Source: Diplosphaera chodatii (taxonomy: Eukaryota > Chlorophyta > Trebouxiophyceae > Prasiolales > Stichococcaceae). From it: DNA of 64,000 nucleotides. The translations under genes were made by a program, and so were the position numbers. Position 1 is the stretch's first letter. Each line of letters begins with the position of its first letter. Positions 63,894 through 64,000 of the stretch are shown here, piece by piece. The notes beneath the pieces were generated by a model. That model saw nothing but the letters and a program-made list of their open reading frames with translations, was not told the origin of the DNA and ran no database searches. Location of the stretch: NCBI GenBank assembly GCA_032358165.1, contig JAALGY010000034.1, forward strand, positions 806,001 through 870,000, in the 5' to 3' direction.

Positions 63894-64000
63894 AGAAGCA
63901 GGTCACGGCAGCGTACCAGTATGTCTGGGTCTGTTGCCTGATCCAGCAGGCAGACGACCTGCTAGTAGCAGGTGAGTCGCATGCTTGAACACATGTTCGC

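Overview
The window is nuclear DNA of an intron-dense eukaryote, most likely a green alga (Chlorophyta, perhaps a trebouxiophyte). The lineage is an inference from three things: short GC-rich GT..AG introns every 50-200 bp, a pheophorbide-oxygenase-type Rieske enzyme, and a CRM-domain protein with an apparent plastid leader. No rRNA, tRNA, CRISPR array or bacterial operon was seen. Because of the introns, most genes had to be rebuilt by joining exons in phase; exon coordinates below are read by eye from splice sites and family similarity.

Layout. 197-2400 (+): 3' half of POLD1, the catalytic subunit of DNA polymerase delta. 2401-11500: poorly coding DNA with a few unassigned ORFs, one small minus-strand gene (5467-6033), candidate minus-strand exons, and two inverted copies of a G-rich repeat. 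11547-14527 (-): membrane-anchored LCMT/PPM-type methyltransferase. 15633-18959 (+): PAO/TIC55-type Rieske oxygenase. 19000-21800: tandem repeats and minus-strand exon fragments that look transposon-derived. 21857-24132 (+): unrecognised multi-exon protein with an apparent frameshift. 24133-26896: gene-poor, with perfect hairpins. 26897-31386 (-): decayed Crypton-type tyrosine recombinase carrying a GCR1_C-like domain. 32182-33608 (-) and 33798-35918 (+): divergent pair, an unknown protein and a CRM-domain protein. 36360-40632 (+): complete phosphoglucomutase with 21 exons. 40893-44861 (-) and about 45326-47859 (+): head-to-head paralogues of a vWA-domain protein with Gly/Pro/Gln-rich N-termini. 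48651-50290 (+): membrin, a Golgi Qb-SNARE. 50519-57703 (-): 28-exon M1 aminopeptidase homologue that has lost its catalytic motifs. 59347-63283 (+): coiled-coil protein of 576 residues.

The genes do not form a pathway. They cover replication, sugar-phosphate metabolism, secretion, probable plastid functions and signalling-like proteins, as expected of a random nuclear segment. The most unusual items are the degenerate Crypton, the catalytically dead M1 peptidase homologue, and the divergent vWA gene pair whose minus-strand member has four exons of 15-20 bp.
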